Of a stretch of DNA of 64,000 nucleotides, positions 12,784 to 24,447 are shown in pieces. The notes under the pieces were generated by a model, which was not told where the DNA came from, made no database searches, and saw only the letters and a program-made list of their open reading frames with translations. Source of the DNA: Clavulina sp. PMI_390 (Eukaryota; Basidiomycota; Agaricomycetes; Cantharellales; Hydnaceae). The DNA is taken from positions 158,206-222,205 of the forward strand of contig WIDE01000051.1 of NCBI GenBank assembly GCA_015039315.1. Direction: 5' to 3'. The first letter of the stretch is position 1. Every line of letters starts with the position of its first letter. Position numbers and translations under genes: made by a program.

Positions 12784-13617
12784 GACGGTCGACCTGAGCT
12801 GGAACATACCACAAGAGAGAGTTTGGAAACAAGGAAGTTGGATCCCATGGCATAAAACTATATAATATTACGGGTATGAACTTGATGAGTGATAAGCTGA
12901 GGAGCGGAGGTTGGGTGACGAGGCAGGAAACACATGTCATGATGTGGTTGATGGCGGGCCAAGTCGTCACTTACAGAGTATGAAAAAGGTTGGCAAGTGC
13001 CAATGTGAGTTCCAGTTGCCGAAAAATGGCCTCTAGGGCTTTCAAGAAGTGCAAAGGGTCGCCCAGCGACGGTCGAAAGGGCAAAAGAAGGAGATGAAGG
13101 AGAGTTTAGGAAGCCAGCGCTCTGAACGATCCGGTGATCCCCAGATAGTGGCGAAGGAGAGATACGGCAAGCCTGAAGGGCCTAGGTCTGCCGATTTCTG
13201 GTCAACCTCTCAAAAGCTTAAGGGTGGTGGACGGGAGAAGGTCGTGCGCCTAGGTTCATGATCGAGAGCAACGCAACCGCGGCCAAGCAAAGAGGTACTA
13301 TAGAAAGGTCCATACAGAATATCTCGTCATTTGAATGGGTTCCGTAGCTTGGGAATAACACTATGTGATTGTGATAGTGACGGTGACCATTGTGCGTTGA
13401 TAGGGCAATCACGGCCACTCGGCCAAACAAGCCACACTCCACAAACTCTGGGCCTCCCCCATTTAGTGGATAATAATAAATCTGCTACAGAATATCCCAG
13501 GGGACGGACTGCCAAGATCTAAAATAGTCGATAATGTTTGTAGCTATACATGGAAGAGTCATGCTGGCGACGAACTGGTCGTAATTCGTATGAATCAGAT
13601 TCGAGCGCGCCGCCTCA
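12784..13617. other. Intergenic region upstream of the membrane-protein gene
   Basis: Roughly 830 bp with only short unrelated frames. It should contain the 5' end and promoter of the membrane-protein gene to the left and the 3' UTR of the phosphatase to the right. No gene, RNA or mobile element seen. Confidence 0.4.
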
Positions 13618-14882
13618 TCATTCATCTTGAATGGTCACCTCGATCATTCCATCCACCCACTGCACAGACATGCTGGGAGTGATCCAGGGTTGCCCGAGCG
13701 CAAACGGTGACAAGATAATCAGCTGGCTGTGCTTTTCTTGCGGCCACTCAGTCGGCGGTGACGACCGACTCACCGTGTCAAGTCCTGAATTATCCAATCA
13801 GGCCCCGCACCTGAAGCAAGCATCTGCTCGCGGCTATGGCTCGTGAGAACTGCGGCCGTCTTTGAGCCGCAGGCTTTGCCGCTCCGAATCCCTGATGCGG
13901 CATCTTCCACAACAAGCACCTTGGTTGGGTCCACTCCAAGTCTCTTGGCGCCTTCCAGGTACGGATCCGGGAATGGTTTGCCCCGCCTAAAGATAGCCAC
14001 AATCAATCCACCCTTGAATACCCCTTTTTGTGGTCTGGGGCCATGGGATAGGAATATCGACGTACGAGACATCCTCTGAGGTGACAATATTTTTCGGCAC
14101 GTCAATCCCTGCCATCTTTAGAGCCGGAGGAGCATAGTACGCCGTTGCGGACGTAACAATGGTCCATCTCGCCGCGGTTTCAGGGACCGCGTTTAGCTGC
14201 GCCAGAGCAAGATCAATAGAACTGCTCCGAGGAGCTGGAAATCCCTTTCAACGTACCTGAGCCAGCAAGTCCTTCACCCCTGGGAGTATCTTGGGGCCTC
14301 CTGCAATAACCTCGTCCTCAAAGCGACAGCATTCTTTCTGGGCGTGGAATCAGTGAACGAATTCAGCTGCGTTTGATGGATAGAACTAGGCGCACAGTCA
14401 AGATTTCTGGATCAGTGATGCCGCAGAACATCTTCAAGCTATCGACAAGCCTCACTCCATGGGACTCTGGGGAACGTTGGCCGAGGTCAGGGATACTTGT
14501 ATTGTGAGAGGTAGCTCGTGTTACCGTGTAGCACCCTTTCTACGTCGACAGGATACGTCTTTGCAAACGAGTGCCAAGCGGCAACCACCCCAGGTGTAGA
14601 GTCAATCAAAGTCTACCAGAATTGCGAGGGTCAACAATATGCAAGATCCACGGATATAAGGAAAGAACGAGTTGTACCCCATCCTATATATCCTCAATCG
14701 ATCGACGAATGAATGAGTCAGTTTTGTTCCAGGGAGGGGGGACAACGGCCGATCGGCGCGTTAGACATTTGGAAATCGTTAGATTTCCCATATTCAAGCC
14801 ATCAGGATTCGCTGAGATCTTCAGATAAGGATCAAATGCTCGCCATGTCAAACAGAATTGCATCGGCACTAAAGGTAACCAT
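13618..14882 (-). CDS. HAD-superfamily sugar-phosphate phosphatase (DOG/GPP type)
   Basis: Small-molecule phosphatase related to 2-deoxyglucose-6-phosphatase and glycerol-3-phosphatase. ATG at 14882 opens exon 1 (14882-14844, 'MVTFSADAILFDM'). A 6-nt exon at 14683-14678 supplies Asp-Gly. Exon 3 (14612-14525) continues 'TLIDSTPGVVAAWHSFAKTY', giving the full motif I DMDGTL. Later exons give 'HGVRLVDSLK', 'LPGVKDLLAQ', motif II 'TIVTSATAYYAPPALKMAG', Lys in 'RGKPFPDPYLEGAKRLG' and motif III 'VLVVEDAASGIRSGKACG'. The last exon encodes 'MSVQWVDGMIEVTIQDE' with the stop at 13618. All four HAD motifs are present. The first intron (14843-14684) has a GC donor; an in-frame TGA just after it means an intron must begin there. 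Divergent from GAL7, so a shared role in sugar-phosphate metabolism is possible. Substrate cannot be told from sequence. Confidence 0.85.
14678..14683 (-). other. 6-nt microexon of the HAD phosphatase (Asp-Gly)
   Basis: The minus strand reads TATATAG, then GATGGG, then GTACAA. Splicing exon 1 (ending ..FDM) to GATGGG to ACTTTGATT restores FDMDGTLID in phase 0 on both sides. Without these 6 nt the catalytic DxDGT motif loses its second Asp and its Gly. Confidence 0.7.
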
Positions 14883-15321
14883 TGCGATCACTCTTAGGCA
14901 AAGGGAAGATTGTGACAGGGGATCGAGGGGTTTGGTAGTGGCCTGGGCCAGGTAGATGTGTTTAAGAGAGCTGTTCCAGGGTTGTGACAGTGGATAGCCC
15001 AGAAAACCAGAGACTGGAACGTTGGAACGTGTGACGGTCCGTTACGGCCCGCGCCCATTACGCGATGCCGCTGACGGTCAGGGCCATCTCTAGAAAATTA
15101 GGCATTCGTATTAGGCTAGCTCTTATCTAGAGCCACATTTAAATGGTTTAGGAAAATTGCGAGAATGACGGCGCTGTGTCAACACATGTGCTGTCACGAC
15201 CTCTTCTGCCATGTCACACTTTCAATGACGACGATGATGAATGCGGAGCATTTGCCGACGGGTCATGCATGGATAAGTCTCGAATGGCTTCTTTCGCGTC
15301 TTTTCACCTATCTTCCCCACC
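14883..15321. promoter_or_regulatory. Divergent promoter region, HAD phosphatase / GAL7
   Basis: This 439-bp region serves two genes of sugar-phosphate metabolism. It contains CGG-N11-CCG at 15035-15051, the spacing bound by Gal4 in budding yeast, about 270 bp before the GAL7 ATG. A Gal4-like regulator is not established in Agaricomycetes, so this may be chance. No other gene seen. Confidence 0.4.
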
Positions 15322-16822
15322 ATGGAGTTCGACCCAACCACCCACCCCCATCGCAGATGTAAGGGCTCAGTTCAGCCAAAATTTCTGCCTGATATCAGCT
15401 AAAAATCCTGGCATACATTCTAGACAACCCCTTGACTGGCGAGTATGTACTCGTTTCCCCGCATCGCACCAAACGTCCCTGGCAAGGCCAGGTAGAGCCT
15501 CCTTCGAAATCCGATCTACCTCAGTACGACCCCCAGTGCTACCTCTGCCCAGGCAACAAACGATCGGGTGGCCAGCAAAATGAGCAGTACACTCAAACAA
15601 TGGTGTGTAGCCGCGGGACTAGTTTAGTGTCAAACCTACGGCATATTCACCTCGATCCTGAAAATTCTACCTTCTCAGGTCTTTGAGAACGATTTTGCTG
15701 CTCTCCTGCCCCCTCCTGGCCCAGTTGCACCACCAGCACCTCATCCCCTGCTCCAAACCCAGCCTGTCGAGGGAGGATGCGACGTCTTGACCTTCCACCC
15801 TCGTCACGATCTAACTATCCCCCAACTGGCAATCAGTGATATTGAAGTAATCATCGATCAATGGAAGGCGATCTATAAGCGACGAGGAGCCCAAGAGGGA
15901 ATCAAGTATATCCAAATTTTCGAGGTCCGCTACCATATTTATCGATTCGCTCACGTTTTATGACCTGACACATCGTTCTTCCTTGCGCGGCAAATCAGAA
16001 CAAAGGTGCCATGATGGGCTGCTCGAATCCACATCCTCATGGGCAAGTCTGGTCCCTCGGCGAGATTCCTTCTATCCCCGCGACAGAGCTGCGCCATCTA
16101 CGCGAATATGCTGCGACCACTGCTGGCCGCCCATCTTCAGCGCCGCTGACAGCCGATGGGAAACCCTGCTTGCTGTGTGAGTATGCTCACTATGAGGCCA
16201 ATTTGCCAGAAGAGGAGCAAGCGAATGGCCGCGTTGTCGCGAAGAACGAGCACTGGATTGCGCTTGTACCTTGGTGGGCCGTATGGCCTTTCGAGACCCT
16301 TGGTAAAGCCCTTTCAAATGCCTTATCGAGCGAGGACTATATGTGACTTACTCTTTCTTCCTAGTCTTGCCGTACAAGCGCCACATCCCGTCGCTCCTCG
16401 AGCTTACTCCCGAGGAGAGCACGGCGTTCGCAAACATTTTGTCAGCGCTCACTATCCGCTACGACAACCTCTTCTCCACGTCATTCGCCTACTCCATGGG
16501 GATTCACCAGCGCCCAGTTCCCAAGGCAGAAGGCTCGACAGCGGCGGAAGACGATGGCGATGTTGCTCATCTCCATCTCCACTTCAACCCCCCGCTACTG
16601 AGAAGCGCAAGCGTCCGCAAGTTCCTCGTTGGGTACGTATTTAGTATCGGACTGTTATCAAGCTCTGGCGCGTTGCTCATCATTGTTGTATCAACCATCA
16701 GGTTCGAGATGATGGGCGAGCCGCAGCGGGATCTCACGGCTGAGCAGGCGGCGAAGCGTCTCAGGGATGTTCCAGCAGTGCATTACTTGAATAAACTGGA
16801 GGAATCAGCACCACCTGCCTGA
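15322..16822 (+). CDS. GAL7: Galactose-1-phosphate uridylyltransferase
   Basis: Leloir-pathway enzyme that transfers UMP from UDP-glucose to galactose-1-phosphate. Six exons: 15322-15358, 15424-15602, 15679-15924, 15999-16302, 16365-16632, 16702-16822. The start '[20 protein letters not shown]' is typical. Zn-site cysteines are seen in '[10 protein letters not shown]' and the catalytic HPH in '[13 protein letters not shown]'. 'LCEYAHYE', '[20 protein letters not shown]' and '[13 protein letters not shown]' also match the GalT family. '[17 protein letters not shown]' is rebuilt across the last intron. Length is about 380 residues, normal for the family. All motifs are intact. Convergent with NDC80. 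Confidence 0.95.
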
Positions 16823-17015
16823 CTATATGGTAGTATTCCTCCATTCTCTTGGATAATAGAACATGTATGGCATAGACAGACGCCAAAAAAGTAGGACAGT
16901 ATCAAATACAGGTTGATTTTGCGACAACCAAAGCTGTCAACAGAGAGTTTGGGAAAGACGCAGAGAGCTATAGTTGATGATAATTTACGGGTCAAGCAGC
17001 AAACCGAAACTGGGT

Positions 17016-19945
17016 CTATGCGGCATCGACTTCCATGGCCGCAGCCTTGTCTTGCGTGCGCTGTGCCAGGCCCTGCGCATGCACCTCCATAACCGCAGCC
17101 AATTGCTCCGTCATCTCACCATCCCCATCCCTATCCCCCTCTCCCTCTCCCTGATGCCCAGATAAGCTCCCATTCAGAGCGGCCGGCAATACGCCTCCGT
17201 TCTTGAGCGCCAACTCAGTCTGGAGAGCCGCCTTCGCCAGGCGCGTCTCAACAGCATCCGCAGCAAGCTCCAAGTCGTGCAGGACGTTTGAGACAGACTG
17301 AACCGTCTTGCCAATGTCTTCGCATTTCGCGATAATGGACGCTAGATATTCAGCCTTGCACTTTTTCACACGAGCTTGAACAGACTGAAATCTGCACGTT
17401 GCATTCCATCAGCCATGGGGCAAAATACGCCAAGTGACGCCGAGTTGGACACCACATAGGCATAGAAGGAGGGAAAGTGAACGTACTCGATCTCGAGGTT
17501 CTTCAATTCAGCGGTCCTTGCGCCTTGGCCAACATTGAGGTGATCCTCCATCGCCCGATTACGCTCTTCGAGCTCGTTGTTCGCCCGACGGGCTCGGTCA
17601 ATCTCTGCATCCATCCTCTGTAAATAGGTTACGAGTCAAATTGCGCTTAGCCACATGACGACAACAAAGCTTCTTTGGGCAAACGAACCTGTTGCGCGGT
17701 TGCAATGGAACGTTCTATCGTTCGTCTCTGTCCTTCCAGATCTTTCATTTGGGCCTCAAGTTCCTGGACTGCTCGAGTTCGGGTCTCCAGTGTGGCTGAC
17801 AGGTCATCATTCTCTCCCTCGAGCTGCACTGCCTCTGCGGCTTTGGCGCCTTTGAACTTCATGAGTGCTGGGCGTACGACGCCCCTGAGATCGGGACCTT
17901 GGATCATGTCACGAGGGTCTGCTCTCCCAGAGTAAAGTTGCACACGCAGCTGCGCGTCGCTAATCGGTGCTGGTGGTGTATCAGCATCCAACCCACATTG
18001 GACAAGGAGCTCGTCATATGTGGCGAGAAGATCCTCTGCCTCATCCGTTTTGCGTGCTACTTGCACCTCGTAATCGTTAACAGTTTTCGTCACTTGCGCC
18101 AGCTTAGCGTTGAGAGTGGCCAAAGCATTGCTAAGTTGCCTTTCTTCGTTTGTAATGCGCTCAATATCCTCTGGTGTGAGGTTTTGCTGCTCGATTTGTC
18201 GCCGAATATCTTTTTGCTTTGTGTCGAGGTCACGTCGTTCGCCCCCTGGAAAGACGAGGTTGTGAGTAACCAAGAAGATATAGTGTTTTGGAATAGGGAA
18301 TAAACGAAGCTTGACATACTTCTTCTCTCCACATCTTCTGTAAAAACGGCAATCTGTCTCTGCAGCTTGTCCACCCTGGATGTTGCGGATTGGATACCCT
18401 GTTTGCACTCGTCTATCTTTTTCTGTGCATCTTCCAAATTCTTACAAGCGATCGATAGCGGAGCCTATGGGGCGAATGGGAGGAAGCAATGTGATGTCAA
18501 CTTGATTCGAACCGATGATAAGGGCAGATCGACGAACTGGTCTAGATTTGATTGCGTCAATCTCTTTGAGCATAGTAGCAATCTTTCCTTCATACGCCTG
18601 CACTTGTTCTTCCTGGGCTTGGAATCGATCGTCTGGCGCAAACGGATAACAGATATTAAGGTCGACTCGCGCGGAGGACAAGGAACTGAGCTTACGATAT
18701 CGGTCAATCAATTGCTGCTCTTCCTCCGCATAGTCTGCAGCCTCGCCCTCTTGGAAAAACTTGCTGTAAGATTTCGCAAGGAAGTCGAACTCAAGCACGT
18801 GGCGGATTTCAGGCTTGTCGTCCATTGTGTTGATCTGGTCGACCTCCATGACGTAGACATCATCTTCGTTGTCGAATAACCAGTCAGCCTTGGCCTGAAT
18901 GGGAGCAAGCAGTGAAATACGAGGTGCAAAGTGCGGAGAGAAATGTGCCAAAAGTATGGATCATTGCGACGGATAGTCAATGACTGCAAATAGCGCGGGA
19001 AGGTGAGTTGGGCTCGCTTACCTTTGCTAGTCGAACCATCCAATGTAACATTCCAAGACCGACAAACCATGCATGCGGGGCAGTGATGGTGGTCAACATG
19101 CTTTTCGTGAACGAGTCCACAAAAGGATAGCCCAAGTCCTTCATGACAGGGCTAAGCTCGTCGGTGACTTTAGCCGTGGCTGCTGCAGCCGCGTCGCCGC
19201 CCAGAACAAAATCAGGATCAAGCTCATACACGAGGAACTTCCAGATTTCTTCGAACTGCTTCATGGTGGGTTCCTTCATGACCTTCGGAGTGAGGAATGT
19301 GAGCTCTACATCTGTCTTGGTCGAGAGAAGATATTCGTAGATCTCTGCTTGAGCTGCGCGCTGCCACGCGGGGTCACGGATAGGGCGAGAGTCGACAAGT
19401 CGGCCAGACGATGCTGGATTACTGCTTGTAGAGGCTCCTCCCCGACCAGGACGTGAAACGGATGACGATCCGAGATTCGGGCCACTGGTGCTAGAGCCGC
19501 CCATCATCGATCGCCGATTTACGCTAGCGCCGCCGACAGATGTAGCGTAGTTGGTGTTGGCAAGAGAAGATTTCATAGGTGTGCGCGCCTGGTCCCAGCC
19601 TCCTTGCGACTGGCCAAGATGTGCATTACCACCACCACCCGGAGGTGGAGGAGGCGGCATGAGCGAGGCCCCCGCGCGCGAACCACCTCCTTGACCGCGC
19701 GTCACAGTCGTAGGGACACCAAAGTTCGATTTGCGAGGCCCCCGTTTGTGGCTACTGCTAGCACTAGGCGGCGCGGGCATCATACTGGTCCTTTGGGACG
19801 AAGGTCCAGGTATGCCAGTTGGTGCAGGGTGCCCATAGCCAGAGGACGACTGTTGAAGGTAGTTGTTGGACTTCATGGCAGACGAAGGACCTGGGATCCC
19901 TGTCGCACTATTGTTGGGATTGATAGAGTAGAGACGGTGCGCCAT
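17016..19945 (-). CDS. NDC80: Kinetochore protein Ndc80
   Basis: Outer-kinetochore subunit that binds microtubules through an N-terminal calponin-homology domain and pairs with Nuf2 through a long coiled coil. Exon 1 (19945-19022) encodes a basic, disordered tail with two GIPGPSS motifs, then the Ndc80 CH domain: 'DSRPIRDPAWQRAAQAEIY', 'TPKVMKEPTMKQFEEIWKFL', 'LGYPFVDSFTKSML' and 'APHAWFVGLGMLHWMVRLAK'. Exon 2 starts at 18894 ('ADWLFDNEDDVYVME'). Later exons are heptad-rich (for example 'MEDHLNVGQGARTAELKNLE'). The C-terminus contains 'CEDIGKTVQSVSNVL' and the stop is at 17016. Several short introns lie between 19021 and 17370. Divergent from the MDR oxidoreductase gene. Confidence 0.92.
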
Positions 19946-20540
19946 TCGATGCTGTAGCTTGAATTACATTCATTAGTTTTGGAGCCAATAACGCGTCAAG
20001 TCAGAGAGAGCATGTATGCAGCTCACCTTGTTGGCTCGATGGCGGGGAGTGTTTGGCTCGCGTTAAGAAGCAACAAGGCCAAACAACAACAACTCTGCCT
20101 GTCAAAGCATGGCGTTTCCAAAGAATACTTCTTCACGAATAACACGAGTAGAATCAATCGCTAGACCAGCCGAACTAGCCGAAAGTACTTCATGTGATAT
20201 CCTCTACCGGCAAGAGCTGAGCTATCATAAGTTCTCACCTCGATTTTCTCCAAGCCTGAGGGTCTTCCGTTCCGCATAACATTCGCTCAACGATCGTTTG
20301 ACCCATCATTTCTTTGTCACTTCCGCTGAGCTCCGTTATCTCGTAATGCCATTCTTGTTGCCCTACCTATGCCTGAAGCTTCCGTTGTGTCTTCCGGGGT
20401 CTTCATCCTGACCGATTGAGCTTCGGCGATGATTTCAATCCCCGGCTGACGACCGGGCAGCCCTCAACGCAGACTCATAAGAAGATAACACCTAGCTTGA
20501 ACTCCTACCACATAAACGCCCTCCTGCTATTCCTTGAAAG
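19946..20540. promoter_or_regulatory. Divergent promoter region, NDC80 / oxidoreductase
   Basis: About 595 bp upstream of both NDC80 and the MDR-family gene. No gene-like frame, RNA gene or repeat recognised. Confidence 0.4.
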
Positions 20541-22120
20541 ATGACAAACGTTCCCGAGACTCAGAAGGCATGGCAAGTACCGTTCAGTTTTTGACGAAAA
20601 CTGGGCGCTGAATTGAGCCACAATAAGGCGAGCGCATTCTCGAGGGCATCCTCGGCAGGTGGTGACTCTCGATGAGATCCCAGTCCCCAAACCTGCGCCT
20701 GGCCAAGGTGTGAAGGTCCTACTTGCCAAGGGTCTCCTGAGCTCGACGCTTACTTGTCATTGTTGAACAGCATTGATAAAAGTCCATGCTGTCGGTCTCA
20801 ACCCTGTGTAAGCAATTTGGCTTCCCACTGCATCAATGTGGGTGTTAGTTAAGCCATATTTGCCATATGACCCCTTCCTCAGCGGGTTCAAGATGATTGG
20901 GATGGTGCCGAATTTCGCGACCAAACGTCCTCACGTTGTCGAATACGATTTCTGCGGCACCGTTATCGAATCGAATGGTTCTCCATTCAAACTAGACGAT
21001 GTGCTATGGGGATGTTGCTTTGGGGCGATACGAGGGTCGATGGCACAGTACCTTGTGGTGGACCATGAGTTTGCGGCTGTAAAACCGGACTGCCTGAGCA
21101 TCGAGGAGGCGGCGGGATTAGGGATGGCAGGGATCACGGCCGAACAGGCTATCTATGGTGCAGCAAGCGTGAAACCGGGACAATCTGTTCTAGTAGTTGG
21201 TGGTAAGTTTGCAGCTCTCACTCTCGCCTTGGGATCATCACAGACTAATGACCTATCTTACTCGGCCTGTTCCTACCTTAAGGCAGCTCTGGGGTTGGCA
21301 GTCTTATGATCAAGATGCTAAAGCAATTGGAATGCAAGGTGTATGCGTCGTGCTCAGGCCGCAACGTCGAGCTGGTGAAATCGCTTGGTGCGGATGTAGT
21401 CAGTCACCCATTATCCATTGTCCACTATTTCTCTCCGTAGCTCACACCTGCTTCTACTCGATATTTCCTTCGACTTTCGATCAAGGTTTACGACTACACT
21501 GTGTCGCGGCTATCCACACAGATTGCCGCGCAACCACCATCCCCCAAATTTGACTACATTATCGACGTTATCGGCTCGTCTTATAACACATTCGTCCACA
21601 GCGAAAAATATCTCGCACCCGAGGGAAAATACATCAATGTAGGGAGCCCCGTCGTGGGCTTGTTGACCGCGATCCAGTTCCTCGGTGGGGGCATGTGGGC
21701 CCGGCGCCCAACATGGCTTGGGGGTACCGACCGGCAATGGCTGTACGTCGATTTGATTTGAGTTCCTTCCCTTTCCTTTCATACAATATATCATCTGATC
21801 ATCGTGTCAAAAATTTCCGTGGAAATGGTGTAGATTCATGCTTGCCAAGGGCGACGGCAAGACCTGTGCGCGTGTGAATGACATTGTTAACAAAGGTGTG
21901 TGTTATCACCCCCGGCCCACAGCCCCATGACTCGTTTTGCGTTGCCGACGCTCACGCTGTTATTTGTCCGCCCGTTTGGGAAATTTTGAATCGCTCTCCC
22001 ACACAAGGCTCCGTGGCCCCGCTGGTTGACAAAGTTTACGAGTTTACGGACCTCTTGAATGCGTATGACTACATCATGACGGGGAGAGCCAAGGGCAAGG
22101 TTATCGTACGGGTGCCATGA
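20541..22120 (+). CDS. MDR-superfamily oxidoreductase (quinone/enoyl reductase-like)
   Basis: Medium-chain dehydrogenase/reductase of the zinc-free enoyl-reductase type, expected to use NADPH. Exon 1 (20541-20576) is 12 codons. Exon 2 starts at 20659 and gives 'TLDEIPVPKPAPGQGVKVLL'. The substrate-domain pattern 'HVVEYDFCGTVIES' and 'YGAASVKPGQSVLVVGG' leads into the cofactor loop 'VVGGSSGVGSLMIKM', rebuilt across an intron with donor near 21203. Then come 'FDYIIDVIGSS' and the usual end 'TGRAKGKVIVRVP'. The segment after 'HAVGLNP' lacks the common Asp-Trp under the simplest splice choice, so the intron near 20807-20850 is uncertain. The substrate cannot be assigned; no secondary-metabolite cluster is visible beside it. 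Confidence 0.78.
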
Positions 22121-22360
22121 GAGAAGATCTTATCCATATCTATATGAGTTCTCGTCTGACTGTCCTTCGCTTGCTCCCTCTCAGCCGGAGTCGTGGGGCA
22201 TGAGAAAAAGGCGCGGAGGGCCGTTCCGCAAAAGTAACCACAAGCTCGTGATTTTATGATTTGCCAAGACTTGAGAAACGATCTTCATTGCATTGCACAT
22301 GTGTTCCATTCTCACTGTTGTTTAACTATGGTACAAGTGTTTGGTATGTTGCCAGATATG

Positions 22361-24447
22361 CTAGTGATAATTACATTCAACCAACAAGGGAAGTAAATCC
22401 CCCGGTATATCAACATAATCCATCATGATCCATCCCCGAATCACCGTCTTTGTCGCTCGCTCGCTTTCTTGAACTTTCTCATTATCATTTTGACCGAGTG
22501 GGATATACCCTTTCTCCAGATCGCCCTCTCGCCCATACTCTCGCGCTTGGACTTGGTCCTCGTCCTTGTCTCCTTCGAGGACCTGTAAGACCCAATCTCG
22601 CACACGCTCGTTGACGCCCCTCCATCCAAACCCTCCCCATCGCCACCCACCCCACCAAATGCCAAAGCCAAGTGCAATCATGGGCGGGAGAGCGAACGGA
22701 ATACTCGATGCAGAGGTGTAGGTCATTGTGAGCGATGGTATCGGCGGCTTGGATGGGGGGAACGGCCAGGGAAAGGTGCTTGTCTGCGATTCGGACTGAG
22801 AGGAGGAAGAATGGCCAGGTATTGGAGAATAAGGAGGCGGACGAGTAGGAGCATCAGGCACAGTGGCATCCGGTGTCCTTCCCGATCCTGGTGTTGATCC
22901 CAGTGAATTTTCAGGTTCTTGTCTTTCGACAATAAGCGGAGCCGTCGCGAGCTCAAACTTTTCCGGGATAGCCAAGAACGACGGGACAGCATACCAGTCC
23001 TGCATATACACAGACACACCCGCACACATCCATTCGAACACACCACGATAGCTGTCGGGCCAAGTCGTGGGGTGGATGCCCATCCCGCTGTGCTCGCCGC
23101 CTGGCCATCCGCCTACCACGTCCGTGGCACCCGTCTTGCTCGTCTTTATCGACCCTATCACATTCGTAGTTGATGTTAGACAAACAACGGTCGGCCCAGG
23201 ATCGGAAGGGGTATCGCGGAATGGGGCATCAAAGTCGGAGAAGCGGGAAAAGAGGATGATCTTGCCCCGGACCTAGTCGAGTGGCGCAGAGTAAGCTATC
23301 AGATTTCATGAACCCTCACTGTTAAACAGATGGCGCGAACCATACCTCGCCAAGACGTGGGATGCGATTGTCAAGAAACCAGAGCTCGCGCTCCGCATAG
23401 ACGGCTTCTTTGACGAGCTGCGAGAAGAGGATCGTTGGGGTTTTGGAGAGGTTTTGTTCTCTCTTGATGGACATCTGTCAAGGAATCATGAATCAGCACA
23501 TATTTATCTTGATCATGTAGAACAGCAATAGATTTGTACTTACGACGACACACTCTGAGGGATGGGCTCGCAGAAAATCTCTTATGACAGCCAGTACAGT
23601 GACAAAGCTAACGCGTTGGGAAATGATGCCGTGGTAGCCAATGAGTTCGAGGCCCGAGCCATCAGGGTTAGCTGAGACAGCGAGGCGGATGTCGAGGACA
23701 CGGACGCCATTGAGGAGCTGAGCCTCGAGCGGAAAGGTGGGTGATTGGCATTGGGAAAAGGGGTAGCCGTAATAGGCGAGTCTATTGGGTCAACAGGTGA
23801 TGAATGAGAGTTGAGAGAGACGAGAGATGGTGTGTACTGACGTATCGTGTGTACCTAGAGAAAGTGAGTGCCCCGGAGAGTTAGAGGTTGGGATGAATTA
23901 GATGAATGCTGTGTGTATGCATGTACCTGGGAGGAGGAAATCGGACAGGGGTCGATCGTCAGGGAAATCGCCTAGGAATGCGGCGAGGTTCCTCGTTGGA
24001 AGCTTGTATTTTGAATCGATCCTAACTTGCGGGAGTGCCTGTAAGAGTATTTGGGAGAGAGACATGTTCATGTTCATTCTTATTCTTTCATTCACCCGTT
24101 CAATCGGCAGGAAATACTAAACGAAAAACGCAGCTCACATCTTTCTCGTACCCCTCATTCGGTGCCCAGACTCGTGGTAACCCTCGAGCAGGTGACATGG
24201 AGGGTGCTTGCGGGAGATCTGGGGTCATTGAGATATCTTGAGTTGCCCTCTGGATCGAGGATGCATGCGTAGAGGTAGACGACAATGCTCCTGCCTCGTG
24301 CTCAACAGCCAAGACTTCATCTGAATCCAACTTGACTAAGAGTGCGGATGTTTCGTCCTGCGGGTCGTTGCCCTGGACATGAGGAAGTGTGATGAGGAAG
24401 GCGGTCTTGGGTGAATTGTTATTATTCTCGAGGTGGCCTGGTTGCAT
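22361..24447 (-). CDS. PI-PLC X-domain-containing protein
   Basis: Related to the catalytic X domain of phosphatidylinositol-specific phospholipases C (PLCXD and bacterial-type proteins). ATG at 24447 opens a poorly conserved N-terminal region. The X domain is rebuilt from exons ending 'DDRPLSDFLLPG', a 13-nt exon at 23854-23842, and 'LAYYGYPFSQCQSPTFPLEA', which together give the motif LPGTHDTLAYYGYPF with the catalytic His. Further matches are 'LLNGVRVLDIRL', 'ELIGYHGIISQRV' (second His), 'SECVVV', 'GKIILFSRF' and 'GWIMMDYVDIPGDLLPLLVE' at the end. A Pro/Ser-rich insert with a hydrophobic 'SIPFALPPMIALGFGIWWGG' lies in the last exon, so the protein may be membrane-bound. Lipase activity is not proven by the motifs alone. 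Confidence 0.8.
23842..23854 (-). other. 13-nt microexon of the PI-PLC X gene (catalytic His)
   Basis: The minus strand reads CTCTAG, then GTACACACGATAC, then GTCAGT. Joined to the flanking exons (ends at 23927 and 23781) it codes Gly-Thr-His-Asp-Thr in the conserved LPGTHDT motif. Neighbouring introns are about 72 and 60 nt. Confidence 0.72.

Noticed and set aside
18500..18520. GGTTCGAATCA on the minus strand, like a tRNA B box
   Set aside because: It lies inside NDC80, with no matching A box or acceptor-stem pairing at the right distance.
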